DNA of 23,614 bases from positions 1 through 23,614 of the forward strand of contig CAZTTG010000098.1 in assembly GCA_964615935.1 (NCBI GenBank). Reading direction: 5' to 3'. Below the pieces are notes generated by a model. That model was not told the origin of the DNA. It was given only the letters and a program-made list of their open reading frames with translations, and did not search any database. Shown one piece after another: positions 22,109 through 23,614 of this stretch. Source of the stretch: CAZTTG01 sp964615935. Its GTDB lineage: Bacteria; Planctomycetota; UBA1135; GCA-002686595. Numbering within the stretch: position 1 is the stretch's first letter; each line of letters begins with the position of its first letter. Both the position numbers and the translations under genes were made by a program.

Positions 22109-23614
22109 CCGATCTCCTGCTCACGGCCGGGGTCAGCAACCTCTGCCTCTCGGTCGCGCTCGCGCTCGTGGCCTGGGCCGTGCAGAGGAGCGGCAGGCGT
22201 CCCCTCCTCGCGCACCTGCTGTGGGTGCTGGTGCTGGTGAAGCTCGTCACGCCTCCGGTCCTGACCGTTCCCGTGATCCCCGTCCCCGGGCTCACGGCCT
22301 CGCGGCCGGAGGCACCCGCGCTTCCGCTCGTTCCGGCGGGCGAGCTGGCCGCGGCCGATCGCCCGGGGCTCGGCGCGGGCGCCCCGGCCATCGACGAGCC
22401 GCGGGCGTCCGCCTGGATCGAGCGCGCTCGCTCCGGCCTGGTCCTCGCCTGGCTCCTGGGCAGCGCCGGAGTGCTCGCCTGGTCGTTGCTGCGCATCCTC
22501 CGCTTCAACCGCCTGCTGGGGATGGCCTCGCGGCCGGCCCCGCCCGCCCTGCAGCGGCTCGGCTCGGAGCTCGCGAGGCGCCTGGGGCTGAAGGCGGTGC
22601 CGGCCATTCGCACCACCACCGCGCACCTCTCGCCCATGGTGTGGTGGACCGGGGGGAGGGTGCGCGTGCTCGTCCCCGCCTCCCTGCCCGACGAGATGGA
22701 CGGCGATGAGCTGCGCTGGATCCTGGCCCACGAGCTGGCCCACGTCCGGCGTCGGGACCACCTGGTGCGCTGGCTCGAGTGGCTGGCCTGCGTGTGCTTC
22801 TGGTGGAATCCCGTGGCCTGGTGGGCGCGGCTCAGCCTGCGGGCCACCGAGGAGCTCTGCTGCGACGCCCTGGTCCTGTCCAGCCTGAAGCCCGACCCCC
22901 ATGCGTACGCGAGCTCGCTCCTTAACGCGGTCGAGCTCATCGCCTTCCCGGCGCTCCGCCCGCCGGCCATGGCGAGCGAGATGAACAGCGGCGGGATCCT
23001 CGAGCGGAGACTCAGAATGATCACATCGAACAGTCCGTTCCTCACGACACCGCGCTGGCTGCAGGCATCCATCCTTCTTTGCGCCGTCGGGCTCCTGCCG
23101 CTCGGCGTGGCCCATGCCCAGGAGCGCGGCTCCACTCAGGGCGACCGCGGCGATCAGGATCGCGTCCGGGAGCGGGTCGCGGCGCTGATGACCAGGTGCG
23201 ACGCGGACGAGGACGGAGCCATCACGGAGGCCGAGGCCGGAAAAGTCTGGGCCCGCATCTCCACCGCCGACGCCGACGAGGATGGCAAGGTCACGGGCCT
23301 GGAGCTGTACAAGGCCTGGGGCGGCGAGGTCCGCGACGGCGGCGAGCAGGATCCCATCCGGGTGCGGGTCGCCGGTGTGATGAAGAGGTTCGACAAGGAC
23401 GGGGACGGAGCGATCACAAAGGCCGAGGCCGGCGACTTCTGGGCCCGCGTCTCCAGCACCGATGCGAACGAGGACGGCAAGGTCACGGCGATGGAGATGT
23501 ACGTCGCCTGGGGCGGCAAGCCTGGCGGGGACGACGACGATCTGAAGAAGCTGGTCGACGGGCTGCTGGAGAGATTCGACAGGGACAAGGATGGAGCCAT
23601 CACGGAGGCCGAGG
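22105..23614 (+). CDS. BlaR1-like M56 protease with EF-hand sensor (partial)
   Basis: A membrane zinc protease of at least 503 residues, cut by the window end. Predicted helices lie near 5-26, 34-56 and 113-130; the zinc motif HELAH is at 209-213 in WILAHELAHVRRRDHLVRWLEW, with the ligand region RATEELCCDALVL further on; a last helix near 327-344 ends in AHAQE. In BlaR1 the C-terminal part beyond this helix is an extracellular penicillin-binding domain. Here it is a series of EF-hand loops starting at 366, 389, 430, 453 and 492, each DxDxDGxIxxxE-like (one has Asn at position 3). This predicts Ca2+ binding outside the cytoplasm and signalling to the BlaI partner. Ligand and targets are unknown. 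Confidence 0.9.
   Translation, partial: MTDLLLTAGVSNLCLSVALALVAWAVQRSGRRPLLAHLLWVLVLVKLVTPPVLTVPVIPVPGLTASRPEAPALPLVPAGELAAADRPGLGAGAPAIDEPRASAWIERARSGLVLAWLLGSAGVLAWSLLRILRFNRLLGMASRPAPPALQRLGSELARRLGLKAVPAIRTTTAHLSPMVWWTGGRVRVLVPASLPDEMDGDELRWILAHELAHVRRRDHLVRWLEWLACVCFWWNPVAWWARLSLRATEELCCDALVLSSLKPDPHAYASSLLNAVELIAFPALRPPAMASEMNSGGILERRLRMITSNSPFLTTPRWLQASILLCAVGLLPLGVAHAQERGSTQGDRGDQDRVRERVAALMTRCDADEDGAITEAEAGKVWARISTADADEDGKVTGLELYKAWGGEVRDGGEQDPIRVRVAGVMKRFDKDGDGAITKAEAGDFWARVSSTDANEDGKVTAMEMYVAWGGKPGGDDDDLKKLVDGLLERFDRDKDGAITEAE
23200..23613 (+). repeat. Tandem EF-hand pairs in the M56 protein
   Basis: Five calcium-loop codon runs start at 23200, 23269, 23392, 23461 and 23578. They fall into pairs 23 residues apart, and pairs repeat every 62-64 residues. 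Within each unit GAITEAEAG...WARIS and DGKVT..E are conserved, for example AEAGKVWARIS in unit 1 and AEAGDFWARVS in unit 2. A third unit begins at the window end, so the array continues beyond it. Confidence 0.9.

Overview
The window is a gene-dense, very GC-rich (roughly 70% by eye) bacterial chromosome segment with no tRNA, rRNA, CRISPR array or intact transposase. It carries a complete-looking ISC iron-sulfur operon with hscBA and iscX, a GlcDEF-type glycolate oxidase, a BlaI/M56 regulator pair with EF-hands, and a two-repeat polytopic membrane protein. Together these suggest an environmental Gram-negative such as a Planctomycetota or Myxococcota-like lineage. The phylum call is inference only; no marker gene settles it.

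Layout. 1-572 is non-coding and holds a degenerate repeat family plus a long perfect hairpin. 573-3353 carries dprA (+), a two-gene membrane-protein pair (-), a hotdog thioesterase (+) and a small zinc-ribbon protein (-). 3537-9059 is the isc operon: promoter and structured leader, iscR, iscS, iscU, iscA, hscB, hscA, iscX. It is interrupted by a 166-bp fold-back MITE-like element that landed exactly in the iscA stop codon. No ferredoxin gene lies between hscA and iscX, where fdx usually sits. 9241-12145 has a DUF2007-like protein, gpmI (-) and an M48 lipoprotein protease with a hairpin after it. 12372-14761 pairs a glycogen-synthase-fold (GT5) protein lacking several catalytic signature residues with a ROK sugar kinase. 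15029-21528 is a tightly coupled string: ABC ATPase, ABC-2 permease with a large extracytoplasmic domain, glcD, glcE, glcF, all with overlapping stop/start codons. 21650-23614 is a BlaI repressor with tandem operators in its own promoter, followed by a BlaR1-like M56 membrane protease whose C-terminal sensor is a chain of EF-hands. That last gene runs off the window.

How the parts work together. The isc genes form a standard scaffold assembly line: IscS supplies sulfur, IscU is the scaffold, HscB/HscA release the cluster, IscA carries it, IscX modulates, and IscR senses. The Glc proteins depend on Fe-S clusters in GlcF. The strongest candidate for an undescribed system is the BlaI/M56-EF-hand module: the usual beta-lactam-sensing domain appears replaced by a putative Ca2+-binding array, predicting proteolytic derepression in response to a cation or a Ca2+-dependent ligand. 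Several first-in-operon genes lack Shine-Dalgarno sequences, and at least two have a -10 element positioned for leaderless transcripts.
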